A DNA stretch of 64,000 bases from Mytilus galloprovincialis (GCF_965363235.1 NC_134841.1:49497078-49561077); one strand, 5' to 3'; positions 13,106-25,573 are shown, counted from the stretch's first letter. Notes: generated by a model not told the origin, from the letters alone. Numbers and translations: made by a program.

Positions 13106-15743
13106 GTTGGGAATATAGTCATATATATTTTTTTCTTTTACTCTCTCTCTCTCTCAAAAAAAAATCCTTTTTTAAATAATAAGTAACATGGCTTATGATA
13201 TATAATATAAAAAAGTATTTTTATGCAATAATTTTGGGAGCATTGTGCTTTAAATGTAACACATCTACACAAAGGATATTGTTGATTTGAATTACCATGT
13301 ACACTGTACATGTTGTAGATGCTTAGGGGAAAGACTAACATTAAAGATTAATCATGCGCTTCCTGTACATTCATATCTGTACATTCATATAAGTATATTC
13401 ATATCTGAATAAATGATTTTCTGTATTGCATGTTACACGGTGTATGTTCAATGAACTAATTGTTCTAAATGTCATATGGGAGGTATAGAATTACCCATGG
13501 AATGTGAAAAGGTTTTCAGATACACTTCTTTTATCAAATGAATACAGTAACTAAATAAAGTCACATTTAATGGAATGATACATTATGTAAGCCTATGACT
13601 TCGAATAGACTACCTATTGTACGTAATCTAGGTCTTGGCCCTTGGGACTTCTAGAGGCTTGGATGATTTTTAAGGCAGTTTGTGTAATCACAGAAAAAAA
13701 CTTGAAGGCGTTTTATAATCTCTGCCAGACTCTGGTCCAGATAAAATGTTGGTGGTTCAAATGTTAGATCCGCTATATTTTGATATAACTACATTTATCT
13801 CAAGGTCTTGGATTTTATTCTGAGGGGTTATGCTTCATTGATTCCCTATATAATCAACTAATTTTCTCCCACAAAAGGGTGGACCTAGGCCCCCTGATAA
13901 ACCCTCTAAATCCACCTCTGCTACATTTTGTAGCTATAGTAACGTAATTGTAAATGAAACATAAAAAACTGAATACTTTTATAATAATTAGTATAAATAA
14001 TGGTAAGTTGTACATGAATATTATAATACAGTTCAATCATTGATCTGATAGAATATTTTTGTAATATTTTCTATTTCAAAATTTTGTGCTGACTTATCTT
14101 GTGTTTCTAGCCAGCTTGGTAATTTTAGATAAAAAAGCCAGCTGTCACATGATGTACAGTATGTGCTGTACATGTGTATGCAATGTTTTTTCCTGATATT
14201 AAAACCATGTACATATATATAATTTCAACTATTATCATGATTATCAACATGAATAATCTATACTTTGGGGTGGAAACCAGATATTTTTAATGGGAAATTG
14301 GGAATTCATTGATATTTTAATACTAATAGGTTTCAAGTATGTTATTTTTTAACCACATATTTTTACTATAAAATGTGATTTATATCTACATTTATATTAA
14401 AGAGCAGACCTTTTGTTTGCTTTTTCCCTAGCTACAAGATTTAATTTATTGACTTTGTATTTGTCATGTTCGTTATCCACATGTTTGGATTATTTTAGAG
14501 GGAGGGGATTACTAGATTATGGTAAAAAAAATGATTTCCAAATCATCTGCATTTTAAGTCTATCCTATACTCAGATTTATGTCAAGTACAAAATTTATTT
14601 CCATTTTCCATGTTAATACATTACATGCATGGTCAGTACTATAAAGATATGGTTAAAGGAACCTACAACATACCCAAACAACAAGACACTAAAATCTAAC
14701 TAAATGAAACTATGATTAAAAAAAAAAAAATTAACATTGCTTTAATACTAGCCAAAATTGATTCCAAGACAAACTGAATATATCAATTGTACTACATAAG
14801 CTTGGAATGTTAAGTATAACTTCATGCTAATGTACATTTATCAGTTGACAATTGTGGATGTAACCATAAACATGAGGATTTAATTTGCATGCCAAGAATT
14901 AGGAATTTCATCTAGTAATTTATTATAAATTTTATATCGTCTTCTGTTACTATTATAATGAACTTTAAAGTACATAAGAAATGTAACATAGTTATCAGTT
15001 ACATAAAGTAGTTTACTGGACTACACCTGATGTTTGTCAGGTAAAAACATATACATTGTAAGTGCATGCATTTCACAACAAAGGTAAGAAAACAACAATC
15101 CTACAAAACAAACATCCTTCTCACACATTCTCTCAAGTCAAATTATTGACAGGTGTGACTTTAACATTAACACCCAAACACTTTAAAAACACTTAGGGTT
15201 ATTAGCTATAGGTGCTCATTATATGTCTTGTCCATTGAATTAATTTACTTACAAATATATATGTATTCATTATCATGAAAAGATTAAGAAATATGTTCAT
15301 AAGTTGAGAAAGACCATGCAAACAAATTTTGCATAGTCCTCAGAGAGAGCCCCACCTCAGTGAGTCACCATGAAATTCTAGTCCATAGGATCAGTATACA
15401 TGTATATACCGTTATATGTACACTAAACTCGTAATATTGCTTAGCATGAAAATTTTCCCTTATATAAATTAAAATCAATCGATTTACAAAATTATTAGGA
15501 CTCTTCTAAGTGTTATTGAATTTGGCGTATATAGAATGAAATTCATAACAGTGTAGCTATGGCCATTCATTGACTGGGGGAAATTAGGTGAACGTTCGTC
15601 TGTAATGCCCACTGCTCACGACGTGCTTATCATAGAAATTTTTAACTGTGAGGTCACCAAAGGTTCTAAACGCCTAAATAAAATAATTAAAAATACTAAT
15701 CAGGAATAACCTTTGTAATTTGAAAATAAATAAAAATGGCCTT

Positions 15744-16132
15744 CAACACGGAGTCTTGACTCACACCGAACAGCAAGCTATAAAGGTTGAATACTTAAAA
15801 TTCTTTACTTGATTTTTTGTTATGGTTTGACCATCAATTTTCCTAATATCGCACGTTCTTTCAGATTATTTTTTTTACTTAATTGGCTTTAAAAGTTACA
15901 ATGCATGATGTCGTCTGTTTATGTAGTTCATATGTGTTTTTCGTTTCTCGTTGGTTTTCCCGTTTGAATGGTTTTACACTAGTAGTTTTGGGGCCCTCTA
16001 TAACTTGCTGTTCGGTGTGAGCCAAGGCTCCGTGTTGCAGGTCGTACCTTGACCTATAATGATTTACTTTTATGAATTATTACTTGGGAGGAGAGTTGTC
16101 TCATTGGCACTCATACCACATCTTCCTATATC
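15744..16132. repeat. Inverted ~39-bp arms joined to a Naiad-related 3' end
   Basis: Arm 15744-15782 ('caacacggag...cagcaagctata') is inversely repeated, with few mismatches, at 15999-16038; the spacer is about 216 bases. To the right, 'gttgtctcattggcactcat' and 'accacatct' are the reverse complement of the repeat end found at 19226, 25806 and 31322. The arrangement looks like two copies of one repeat family meeting head to head. It lies inside the SKI-like intron. Confidence 0.5.
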
Positions 16133-16941
16133 TATCTATATCAATGCATTTTTTTTCCAACAAAAGAATACATCACAAGAATATAAGTTTTGTAAGAAAC
16201 GTGAGAAATTGTGTTGGACTTGAAGATAAGGCAAAGTGACAAATATCTGAAAGAATGAATCGTTTTATGGTATTAAACAAAGAAATCAAATGATTTTTTA
16301 ATTATCCAGAACTCTTCACAAACAAAACCCACATGTATACGCATTGAATAAATAGTAGGCCATTCTTAAATGATCACACCGTAGAAGTAGTTGTGCTCTT
16401 AATCAATGAGATATTTTGTGAATTAACCCCATCAACTTAATAGTTTTTTTTACAATGGATAAACCTATTTTTTTTTTATTATTATTAAATAATATCATCT
16501 CTGAACATTATTATTCTTATAAATGACACGGTTGTATGTGATGATTATAATAAATATTTAAAACAAATTCCTTTCAAGCTTTGTAAAAAGAAAGTTTCAT
16601 TTTATGTATCGGAATGTGTAACAAGTGAATATTTCAATCCCCACTGGAAGGCCTCTGACAGACTGGGTGAGCATAAAATCATAGCCGTTGACAAACAAGT
16701 TACAACCTACAAACGTTTTACTGTCGACCACACTGTTATGCAATTAATTCTATATACAGGTATGAGACAACTAGAATGTATATATCAACCAAAAACAAAT
16801 GGAGCAGGTTACAACAAGAAGCAAAATCCAAACAGCATAGCAAGCTATAAAAGATTTTATAGTAATATGATAAACAATGAATTGCCATGGCCTGTCCTAG
16901 GGGAAATAATTATTTGCAAGATAGGTAACTATTGCATCATT

Positions 16942-17466
16942 AAGACTCAAATAGGGGTTTTAAAAAATTCAGTTAGACAAGAACTAATTGTGATCCAAGT
17001 AAGACTTAAATATGGGTTTTACAAAATTCAGTTAGGCAAGAACTAATTGTGATCCAAGTAAGACTTAAATATGGGTTTTACAAAATTCAGTTAGACAAGA
17101 ACTAATTGTGATCCAAGTAAGACTTAAATATGGGTTTTACAAAATTCAGTTAGGCAAGAACTAATTGTGATCCAAGTAAGACTTAAATATGGGTTTTACA
17201 AAATTCAGTTAGACAAGAACTAATTGTGATCCAAGTAAGACTCAAATAGGGGTTAAAATTCAGTTAGACAAGAACTAATTGTGATCCAAGTAAGACTTAA
17301 ATATGGGTTTTACAAAATTCAGTTAGACAAGAACTAATTGTGATCCAAGTAAGACTCAAATAGGGGTTTTAAAAAATTCAGTTAGACAAGAACTAATTGT
17401 GATCCAAGTAAGACTTAAATAAGGGTTTTACAAAATTCAGTTGGGCAAGAACTGATTGTGATCCAA
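16942..17466 (+). repeat. Minisatellite, 59-bp unit, about nine copies
   Basis: Units beginning 'aagaactaattgtgatccaa' start at about 16979, 17038, 17097, 17156, 17215, 17268, 17327, 17387 and 17446. Most spacings are 59 bases; one unit is 53 bases. Two subtypes alternate ('cttaaatatgggttttac' and 'ctcaaataggggtt'). Each unit contains CCAAGTAAGAC, which resembles a 5' splice site. The array ends about 95 bases before exon 2 of the host gene. Confidence 0.85.
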
Positions 17467-17562
17467 GCTTAAAGACAACAATATGTATTTCCTGTGATAT
17501 TTCAAGAATAATATCTCGGAAAATTTAATGTAGTACAAAGCCCTTTATTTGATATTTTTCAG

Positions 17563-18112
17563 GGTCTCCAGAAACACCTACTCCAAAAGAGACGACGGCA
17601 ACAAGTGACAAGAGTTTACCAGGAAACTCAGATTCTTCAGAACAACTTGATTTGTTAAATGATGATATGAAATTGTTTACATCAACTCCAGATGTGTCCA
17701 AAAATAAATCTGAAGAGACTGATGCACCTTGGATTGTAACCGTCAGCATGTTTTGGAACGACTTGCCTGCAATTATGCTGGAAAACTTACCATATTTACG
17801 TTTAGTTGACATTCATAAACAAATTCTTCCTGCCAAAGACACAGGTATTTTAAAAAAACGATGCCAGCTTTTGGGAATTGTTGTTAAAAATTGTTCAGAA
17901 ATGCAAAGATATTTCCTTGTTCAGTATGGAAGGGCATTTAGTTCCAAAAGTAATTTAATAATAAGCAAAGTAAATGCAGAGTTTTTAATTGGATATTATG
18001 TGAATCCAGTGACTAAATTACCAAGATCATCATCAGAAGACCACCCACAGCCAAAAGTTAAGCCAACTAAAATCTCCAGACCAAGATCAAGGCCACCAAG
18101 TAGAACTGACAG
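17563..18112 (+). CDS. SKI-like gene, exon 2: SKI/SNO/DAC-like domain
   Basis: Encodes residues 876-1059. Residues about 932-1022 form the one clearly folded domain of the exon, from PWIVTVSMFW through LRLVDIHKQIL, ILKKRCQLLGIV and NLIISKVNAEFLIGYYV. In SKI, SnoN and Dachshund the domain has the same order of elements: a helix, a 'K.CQLLGI'-like segment and a 'LI.K.DAE.L' segment near its end. This is a by-eye family-level match. The domain is followed by a basic, Ser/Pro-rich linker (SRPRSRPPSR). Borders: 'tttttcag' before 17563 and CAG|GTAAAT after 18112; the last codon is split and completed in exon 3 as AGT. The alternative is a lineage-specific nuclear protein with a chance resemblance. 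Confidence 0.8.
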
Positions 18113-18171
18113 GTAAATAGACAATATTCATGTTGGAATTACTGAATTAGGACATACTTTTTATACGACTG

Positions 18172-18253
18172 GAAAAATTAAAAAAAAATTTGGTCCTGTA
18201 TTGGTATCACATTGTCAGTGTCAGCGAAGACAGATGATTTGCAGAGCATCTAG
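18172..18253 (+). mobile_element. Minimal TATACGACC-family element (82 bp)
   Basis: Starts with TATACGACTGG and an A/T-rich inner arm, keeps 'ttggtatcacattgtcagtg', then jumps directly to the 3' end 'gcagagcatCTAG' followed by TT. Both termini are present but nearly all of the core is deleted, so this may be the shortest copy of the family in the window. The CTAG|T end is notable for a Helitron-like assignment. Confidence 0.55.
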
Positions 18254-18857
18254 TTAATCATTCATCATCATGCTCATTGTATAAGAAGGAGGAAAAAAAG
18301 ACGCATTATATGATAACCATCAATTACTTATGAAAGTAATTCCTTCTGATTTGATGATTTTTAAATGCCTGTCACCAAACATATATATATGTTGGTCTGT
18401 ATATCACTAAAAAGCTAGAGATTGCTTTGATAAAATTTCATAATTATTTGAATAGGTTATACATGTTATAAATTAAAGATAGGTCACAGACAAACCAGAG
18501 TAAAGTCTGGTCAATATTTTTGAAAAAATACACTAATTTTAAAACTACATGTACCTATAAATGATTTTAAAAAGGTTTTAACATGAACCTATCAATCTAA
18601 AGTTATACAACTTATGGTATTTTAACCATCAGGTTTGAGTCAATCTTTTACTTGAGACAGGCAAACTCAAGTACATGTATATACAATATATACAGTTTTG
18701 CAAAGTTAGAACTGATATTTGGTTCTCCTGTAGTTAATAGAATTGTACATGTGGTACATGTAATTGTCTATAATCACCTGTCACCTTTATTTACAACTGG
18801 TTGTTTATTTCTAATAGGAATATCAAGATGAATAACATTGATTGTCTATTTACTTAT

Positions 18858-18945
18858 TATATAATGAATTGTAATTATATAATGAATTGTAATTATATAA
18901 TGAATTGTAATTATATAATGAATTGTAAATATATAATGAATTGCA
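18858..18945 (+). repeat. Tandem repeat, 18-bp unit, five copies
   Basis: 'tatataatgaattgtaat' is repeated five times with one substitution in the last full unit. The open frame across it is a by-product of a unit length divisible by three. Confidence 0.85.
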
Positions 18946-19225
18946 TGTTGTCTATTTCATTGGCAATGTCAGACATTGGTTAAGAAGAATGGTTCAATTT
19001 ATTTGCTTACAAACAAAATTTTCTTAATGCATGGCAAAAGAATCGTACCCATTAACAAAAGACATTTTGAAACTACATTTTTAAATAAAGATTATTAAAT
19101 TTTATGTGAAAAAAAAATTTAAAATGAAGAAAAAAAACCATATTGAAGTCCAATATCATTTCTGATTTTGTCAGGCTTGCGAGACATATAGCAATCCTAC
19201 ATTCTGTTGTACATGTACATGCCTG

Positions 19226-19590
19226 CTTTATAAAAATTAGAAGATGTGGTATAATAGATTCTTATAGTGCCTTCCAAAATGAGCTAAACCCATAACAAAT
19301 AATCAGCTGTAAAAGGCTCCAATATATATGACAAATGTAAAACAAGAAAACTAACAGCCTAATATATGTACGAAATATCAAAAATGAATAAAAAGACAAA
19401 TATGATACACAGAAATAGATAACAACCACTGAATTACAGGCTCCTGACATGGGACAAGCACTAATAGAATGTGGCTGGGTTAAACATGTAAGAGGCCACC
19501 TGTAACCTTCCCCCTAACCTGGGAAAGTGTTGTAACAGTCATAATAGTACAACAAAAGAACGAACTATAAAAATCAGTTGAAAAATGCTT
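19226..19590 (-). mobile_element. Naiad-related 3'-end fragment
   Basis: It runs from 'agaagatgtggtata' through 'ggctcctgacatgggacaag', 'gggttaaacatgt', 'cccctaacctggg' and 'gaacgaactataaaaatcag', in the same order as 31322-31720. The block from 'ggctcctgac' to 'cccccta' also matches the 3' untranslated region of the full-length Naiad at 36091-39977 read on the opposite strand. Confidence 0.5.
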
Positions 19591-19856
19591 AACACAACAT
19601 TAAGTTGAGGCAGTCCCATTGCATTGATAGTGTTTTTATCATGTTTGTGTTACTTTTTGAAGTTTTCTTGTATAAATTCCATTGTTTATGTAATATTATA
19701 ATGAAGTTATTTACATCAAACAAACGGAATCACTCATTTTCATCATATCAATTTCACAGAAATAACTAAATTTTCTATCACCATGCATGTATATCATGTA
19801 TACCATGTACTTGTTTCTATCAACATTTATCTAGATCTTTTTGGTTTTTTTTTCAG

Positions 19857-20988
19857 TGAGAAGACAAGGACAGTTGTTCCTCAGAAAAAACCTCCAGTTA
19901 TAGCGGAGCCACCTCCTCCAGCTCCACTTGGGCGAACACGTCATAAGAAGATCAATTTTCTGGAATTACTAAAAGGTGATTCAAACAGCAACTCCACAGA
20001 AAATTCTGTAACAGAACATGTTGAAGAAAAGAAATCAGAAGGAAGCATTTCTGTCGTAGTGGTTCAACCCCCTGTTGGTTGGAAAAAATCGGATTCGTCA
20101 GTTAAAAAAATTGAAGTAGGAAAGAAAACTGTTAAACGCTTGCATTCAGGAAGTGAAATAAACAAAAAGAAATCAGAAGAATGTCAGACAATTGATTCTA
20201 TGGGTGATGATGATATTGAGAATAGAAATTTGACATGGCTCTGTAAAAAAAGGCAAAAGATTCCACTGAAAGTGAATAAAAAGGTCAAGAAACCAGGTTC
20301 ACTAAAAGTAAAATGGACAATTTTTAACAAAGCAAGTAGGAAAAACTTGATTAAGAAAAAGAAACAGAGGGAGGTATTATCTGTTGTGCATAAAGATATT
20401 TTACCTAATAACAGTCATTTAAACAATATACAGCCAGGCAATGTGTTCATGGATTTATATAACAATGAAAATTCTTCGTGTGTTCGTTGTTGCACATGTA
20501 ACAAGATATTTTCAATAGAGGCTTTCCTCTCACATCAGCATGATAATGGGGGTGATGGAAAACTGATTTCCGTTGTTAATCCACAAAGTTTAAGTCTCAG
20601 GGATGCATCAGATTCACAAAAGAAAATTTGGCGCAACTTTCAGCTTAAAAGGAAACGATTCAACAACAATAAAATAACAACAGTTCAAAATGGGTTACCC
20701 AAAATACAAATTGTAGAAAGACAAAATGATTTGGAGAAAAGAACTCTGATTGTTAAACCTCCGTCAAACAAATCTGTGCGTATCAGTTCTAGGAAGCGTA
20801 AACAAAAACAATTGTATCCCATCGAAAACTATTCTTATAGTTCTGTTGTTAAACACGAAGGACAAGATGCATCATCACCTTCACCCAACAAAATCATCAA
20901 AGTTTCCAATGCTCTAGCTGATAATGTCGTCACAGAGTCAAATGGACCAATATTAACAAGTTTCACTGCCTTAGAACATGATGTGTGA
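19857..20988 (+). CDS. SKI-like gene, exon 3: Cys/His motif and C-terminus
   Basis: Encodes residues 1060-1435, starting in the split Ser codon and ending at TGA 20986-20988. The exon opens with KTRTVVPQKK and a Pro-rich run, then RHKKINFLELLKGD, long lysine-rich segments, and a metal-site-like motif near residues 1267-1290: CVRCCTCNKIF followed by an H.H pair. About 50 residues on comes KKIWRNFQLKRKRF. In SKI and SnoN the SMAD4-binding SAND-like domain has a C..C and H.H site followed downstream by a conserved Trp, so the pairing with the exon 2 domain supports a SKI-type corepressor. The spacing between the two modules is much longer than in SKI itself. DNA binding and SMAD partnership are inferred only. 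Confidence 0.8.
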
Positions 20989-23843
20989 TTGTGTACATGT
21001 ACAGAATGTATGGATATTTAGATGTATGTTACAAGTGATTTTCTTGTTCTGTTACGTCAGTTTTGTTTGTTTGTTTGTTAGAACCATCATGCTATAGATG
21101 GTCTTATATGTAGCAAAGAGTACACCAAATGCTAGGTATTGAACATGTTCATGATGTTTATAATTTAGAATATTGCAATCAAATTATATGATACTGACAG
21201 ATACCATGTTAGTTTTCCAAGTCATACTCCATAACAATATTTTCTTGCTAAATTCCTGATCTTTTTAAACATCATTGAATTTAAAGGTCAATTGATCTAT
21301 TGTGGGAAGGTATTCTAAAAGGTCTATCTTCAAACTGGAATTTTTCTTGTGCATTCTTATAAATGGAGATCATGTACTTTTATCATGTTAATTGTAAAAT
21401 TAAAAGTATGTAACTTTTTTCTTTTTAATCTGAACGGAAAACCAACAGAAATATGTGTAAATATAATTGCTTGAAGTTAAATTTCTTTTTTTTTATTATT
21501 ATTTTCAAATGAATTCCAAATTTAAAGGATTGAGCACAGTAAAATTCATGTGAATCCTGTGATATGAATCATATTTTTTATTGGTGTAAAACTGGTATTA
21601 ATAAGGGGGAAAAAATGAAAATGTGATCAAAGGCTAAAAGGTAAAATGAATATTCTAGAATAGATAACAGACTACATTTTGTAACACATTAACAATACTT
21701 GTATAAACATGAAACACATGTATTTAACAAAATCAATGATTCATCATTAAAATTTGAAACCTAGCTGAGTATAGCATGTGATCACTGATGGCAAATCAAT
21801 GATATTGATTATGAAGATTTTATTAGTCTCAATATTGATATTTCTTGGGATTAAGTACATTCTCATGCTGTTATGATATGAATTTATATTGTTAACTAAT
21901 GTTACTATGAAATTTATGGCTACATATATATATGAATGTAGTCATTATCTTGGTTTGCAAGGTTAGATGTACGTAAGATCACAGTAAAATTATTAACTAT
22001 CAGCATAAAATTATCAGTGAATAATGTTAACTATAAATAGGGTTGTTGCATGAATACATACATGTACAATGTACATGCATTGATTTTCCACACTATGATT
22101 ACAAGCTGTGTCAATAGTATTATGAAACATTCAACAATCTTGGAAATCAGCGTAAAATTACCATTAAAAGTTTATCAACATATTAAGAAATTAAAGAATC
22201 CTATACATGTATCTATTTATAATCCTACATATGCACAATTTCAAGATCCGTGTTGAAAAATATAAATAAAAAATCTTAAAAAGTTTTTCTTGTTGAGTTT
22301 CACATGGTTATGAGTGTAATAATAATTGACTAAGGATTAAACATTGCTTGTGTTCATTGTTAAAAGATTGCTTGCTAGTTAAACAAAACAGAGACATCAA
22401 ATAATCATATTGAACAATTGTGTGCACAGCCACTAGTAGTACTGCTATTTTGCCCTTTGTCAGTCCACATGCAAGTTTATTAATAAATCAATGCTTTTCT
22501 ATGTTTAATTTTTCTGACAATTTCAGTTAGTTTTTCATTTTATATGTGTCTATTCTTTATTAGATTTTTAATTTGGGACATATTATTATAATATATAAGA
22601 AGTAGCTTACAATTTGTAAAGCATAGTTACAAGAGATGCCATCTTCATTGGGTTTGATTAACACAAAATTAGCAAGAGTTACTTCCCTTTTACCATCATG
22701 CTTCAAGTGTGCAAACAGCCAAATTCCAACTTGTTATACTGATGTATTGACAACTATTGATTCTTTAAGCCTTGCTTAGTTTATCACTACCATTTATTAA
22801 GGATCCAACTTAAAAGTGCATCCAATGTTTCAATTTGGTTAGTCAGATTGGAAAGTAAACATTCATTCCTCAAATTACTGCCCAAGGGAAATCATTCAAA
22901 ACTTATCTTTAGGAACCTATCAAAACAGATTACAGTGTCTTATCAGTTTAATAGTTAGCATTGATACAGATGCCAGGTCAAAAATTACAAAATTCATCCC
23001 CAACCCAAGATATATTGTAGAACTACAGATTCATTTGGCAAATGATGTTGCTCTATAAAATTGTGTTATATTTACATGATTAGTAAAGTCTAGTAGAAGA
23101 TAATGTTGACTTATTGTCACCTAATTGTCACCTGTCACCGTTTGTGTAGCTGTATATTTCATAACAACAATAAACACAGAATAAGTCCAACTGAAAGTTA
23201 TAGGTTATACATGTGTGTATGCTGCAGAATTATTGTTGATTTTGAAAGTAGTAATCATAAGGGAAACATACTTGAAATGAATTATGCTGACATATTGGAA
23301 TGTGGGGTCATTAATTTATGGTACCACAACAAACAGTTTACTTTAGTAATATTTTTGAAAGATCTAACTTATAATGGTTTGAGTTTTATCATGTTATTAA
23401 GCATTTATGAAGTATTTAGGAATTATACTGTCAAATTTTGCTTGGAATTATTGTAACCAAAAACAAAAATTATTAATGATTTTTTTTTTTTACAATTTTC
23501 AATTTTAAAACACTTTGATGAATAGTAAAATTTGTTATTAATTAATTTGTGTTATTAACATTTGGTTTAGTTTCGGAAAGCATTTAAATGTTGTTTATTT
23601 TCTTTTGTGCATCAGGAGTAATTAAAGTATGATATATATCAGAACATATAGAGTGATTAAAAGGGATATAAACTGTAAATAGTGTTATAATTGTGTATCA
23701 TATTGTAATTAGAACCTGTCAAATACTTGTGTTGTATTGGATTAGTGCTGAATCATGTTCTTATTGTTTCTTTTTTCTGTGAAAAAGTGGTAACATTTCA
23801 AATGGAATAAAGTTTTTTTCAACCAATATTTGATTTTTTTATT
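20989..23843 (+). other. Probable 3' untranslated region and intergenic DNA
   Basis: AT-rich, no coding exon. Several AATAAA hexamers occur; the one at 23806 lies just before the next repeat begins. Where transcription of the SKI-like gene ends cannot be told from sequence. Confidence 0.4.
23806..23811 (+). promoter_or_regulatory. Candidate poly(A) signal AATAAA
   Basis: AATAAA followed by a T-rich tract ('agtttttttc'). It is one of several such hexamers downstream of the SKI-like stop codon, so its use is a guess. Confidence 0.25.
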
Positions 23844-25573
23844 GTTGAGCCTGCAACTTTTGTTGCAGAAAGCTGGACATGGGGATAGTGATCCGGTGAT
23901 TGCGCCGACGTAAGCTTACTCCTTAAAAGCTTTATATTTTAGAAAGTGGCAGATATGGATGTTTCATACATTTTATATAGATGCCTCATGTCACGAACTT
24001 TCCGTCAGTCACATGTCCAATGTCCTTACCTCATTTTCATGGTTCAGTGACTACTGAAAAAAAAGGTGAAATTTTTTGTTATGTTAAATTCTCTTATATA
24101 AAAATGTATTACAAGTAATAGGATAACTATATTTGGTATGTGCGTACCTTGCAAGGTCCTCATGCCCGTCAGACAGTTTTCACGTGACCTCAACCTCATT
24201 TCATGGATCAGTGAACAAGGTTAAGTTTTGATGGTCAAGTCTATAAGCAATAGGTTTAGTATATTCAGTGTATGGAAGGACTGTAAGGTGTGCATGTCAT
24301 GGTTCAGTAGTTATAGTTAAGTTTTTATACGACCCCAAAAAAAATTTGGGATCGTATAATGGTATGATGTCGTCGTTTGCGTTGTCGTCCGAAGACACAT
24401 TGGTTTCCGGATAATAACTTTAGTTAAAGTTAATAGATCTTCATGAAATTTTTTCAGAAAGTTCAATACCACAAAAGGAAGGTTGGGATTGATTTTGGGG
24501 ATAATGGTCCCAACCGATTAGGAATTAGGGGCCCAAAAGGGGCCCAAAACAAACATTTACTAGTTTCAGGATAATAACTTGTGTAGAAGTATTTCAATTG
24601 CTCTGAAATCATAAAACCACAAGTAGAAGGTTTGGATTCATTTTAGGGGTTATGGGGCCAAAGTTTAGAAATTAAGGGCCAAAAAGGGGTCAAAACAAGC
24701 ATTTTTCTAATTTCAAGACAATAACTTATGTGTAATTGTATGGATCTCTCTGAAATTGTACCACAATGTACCATATAATAAAGGGAAGGCTGGGATTAGG
24801 TTTTGGGTTAATTGCCCAAAATATGTAGGAATTAGGGGCCAAAAAAGGGCCAAAAAGAAGCATGTTTCTAGTTTCCAAACAATCATGACAATAACTTGTG
24901 TTTAAGTGTATGGATTTAACTGAAATTGTACTACAAGGTTCAATACTGCAATGGAAAGCATGGGGTTGAGTTTAAGGGTTATTGCTTTAAGGGGGTTTCA
25001 AAAAGTTGGGGAGGGGGTATATTTTGTTTACCATTTTTTGAAGGGCTTCCTTTTCTTTCAAAAGTTTTCAAATTTCGAATTTTGAAAAGTTTCAAGAAGA
25101 AATCTTCAATTGCACAGTATTGTGCAATCGATTTGTAAGATCTTTTTTGACCACATTAATTTTGTGACAAAAACCTATATTATGTCAAAAATTGGATCAC
25201 AATCCAAATTCAGACAGAATTAAGCTTGAATATTGTGACCAAATTTGCCCCAACTGTTCAAGGTTCAACCACTGGGGTCGTTTAAAGCTGCGCCCTGCGG
25301 AGCACCTGGTTGTGTTTTGGTCTGTTTTTCTGATACTATATGCAATAGGTCTGCTATATTTGGTGTATGGAATGATAGTAAGGTGTACATATCTAGCTGA
25401 CAGGTGTCATCTGACCTTGACCTCATTTTCATGGTTCATTGATCAATGTTTAGTTTTCTTGGTTTATGTTGAGTTTATGTGACAGTTGTTATAAAGATTA
25501 TATTTAGGACTATCAACAAAATATCAATGATTAGTAATAAAGAAGGCGAGACATTTCAGCGTGTGCACTCTTG
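23844..25573 (+). mobile_element. GTTGAGCCTGC-family element, interrupted by a nested element
   Basis: The 5' end GTTGAGCCTGCAAC forms a hairpin with the following GTTGCAG and AGC-rich arm. The 3' end 'ggcgagacatttcagcgtg' runs to CTTG before T. The text matches 60499-61454 throughout, apart from the 984-bp insertion of a TATACGACC-family element at 24326-25309. Recurrent motifs are 'ttcatggttcagtga' and 'tgaccttgacctcattttc'. There is no coding sequence. Confidence 0.6.
24326..25309 (+). mobile_element. TATACGACC-family element, complete
   Basis: The 5' hairpin runs TATACGACCC...GGGATCGTATA, followed by a GTCGTC-rich tract and four degenerate ~150-base tandem units containing 'ggttgggattgattttggg' or relatives. 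The 3' end is GGGTCGTTTAAAGCT, a CGC/GCG hairpin and CTGG before TT. It is inserted in a GTTGAGCCTGC-family element; the uninterrupted sequence is visible near 61185-61210, so the insertion point is a T-T step with at most a base or two duplicated. Confidence 0.65.

Larger units (their letters stand above)
12043..17562 (+). other. Intron 1 of the SKI-like gene
   Basis: GTATGT donor at 12043 and 'tttttcag' acceptor ending at 17562; joining the flanks gives an uninterrupted frame (...EIKTG-SPETP...). The intron holds repeat debris: a degraded copy of the short GGATCCAG repeat near 13000, a Naiad-related fragment near 15.9-16.1 kb, and a 59-bp minisatellite near the 3' end. No additional exon was identified. 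Confidence 0.75.
18113..19856 (+). other. Intron 2 of the SKI-like gene
   Basis: GTAAAT donor and a long pyrimidine tract ending TTTCAG at 19856. It contains a minimal TATACGACC-family element, an 18-bp tandem repeat and a Naiad-related fragment, annotated separately. Confidence 0.75.
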
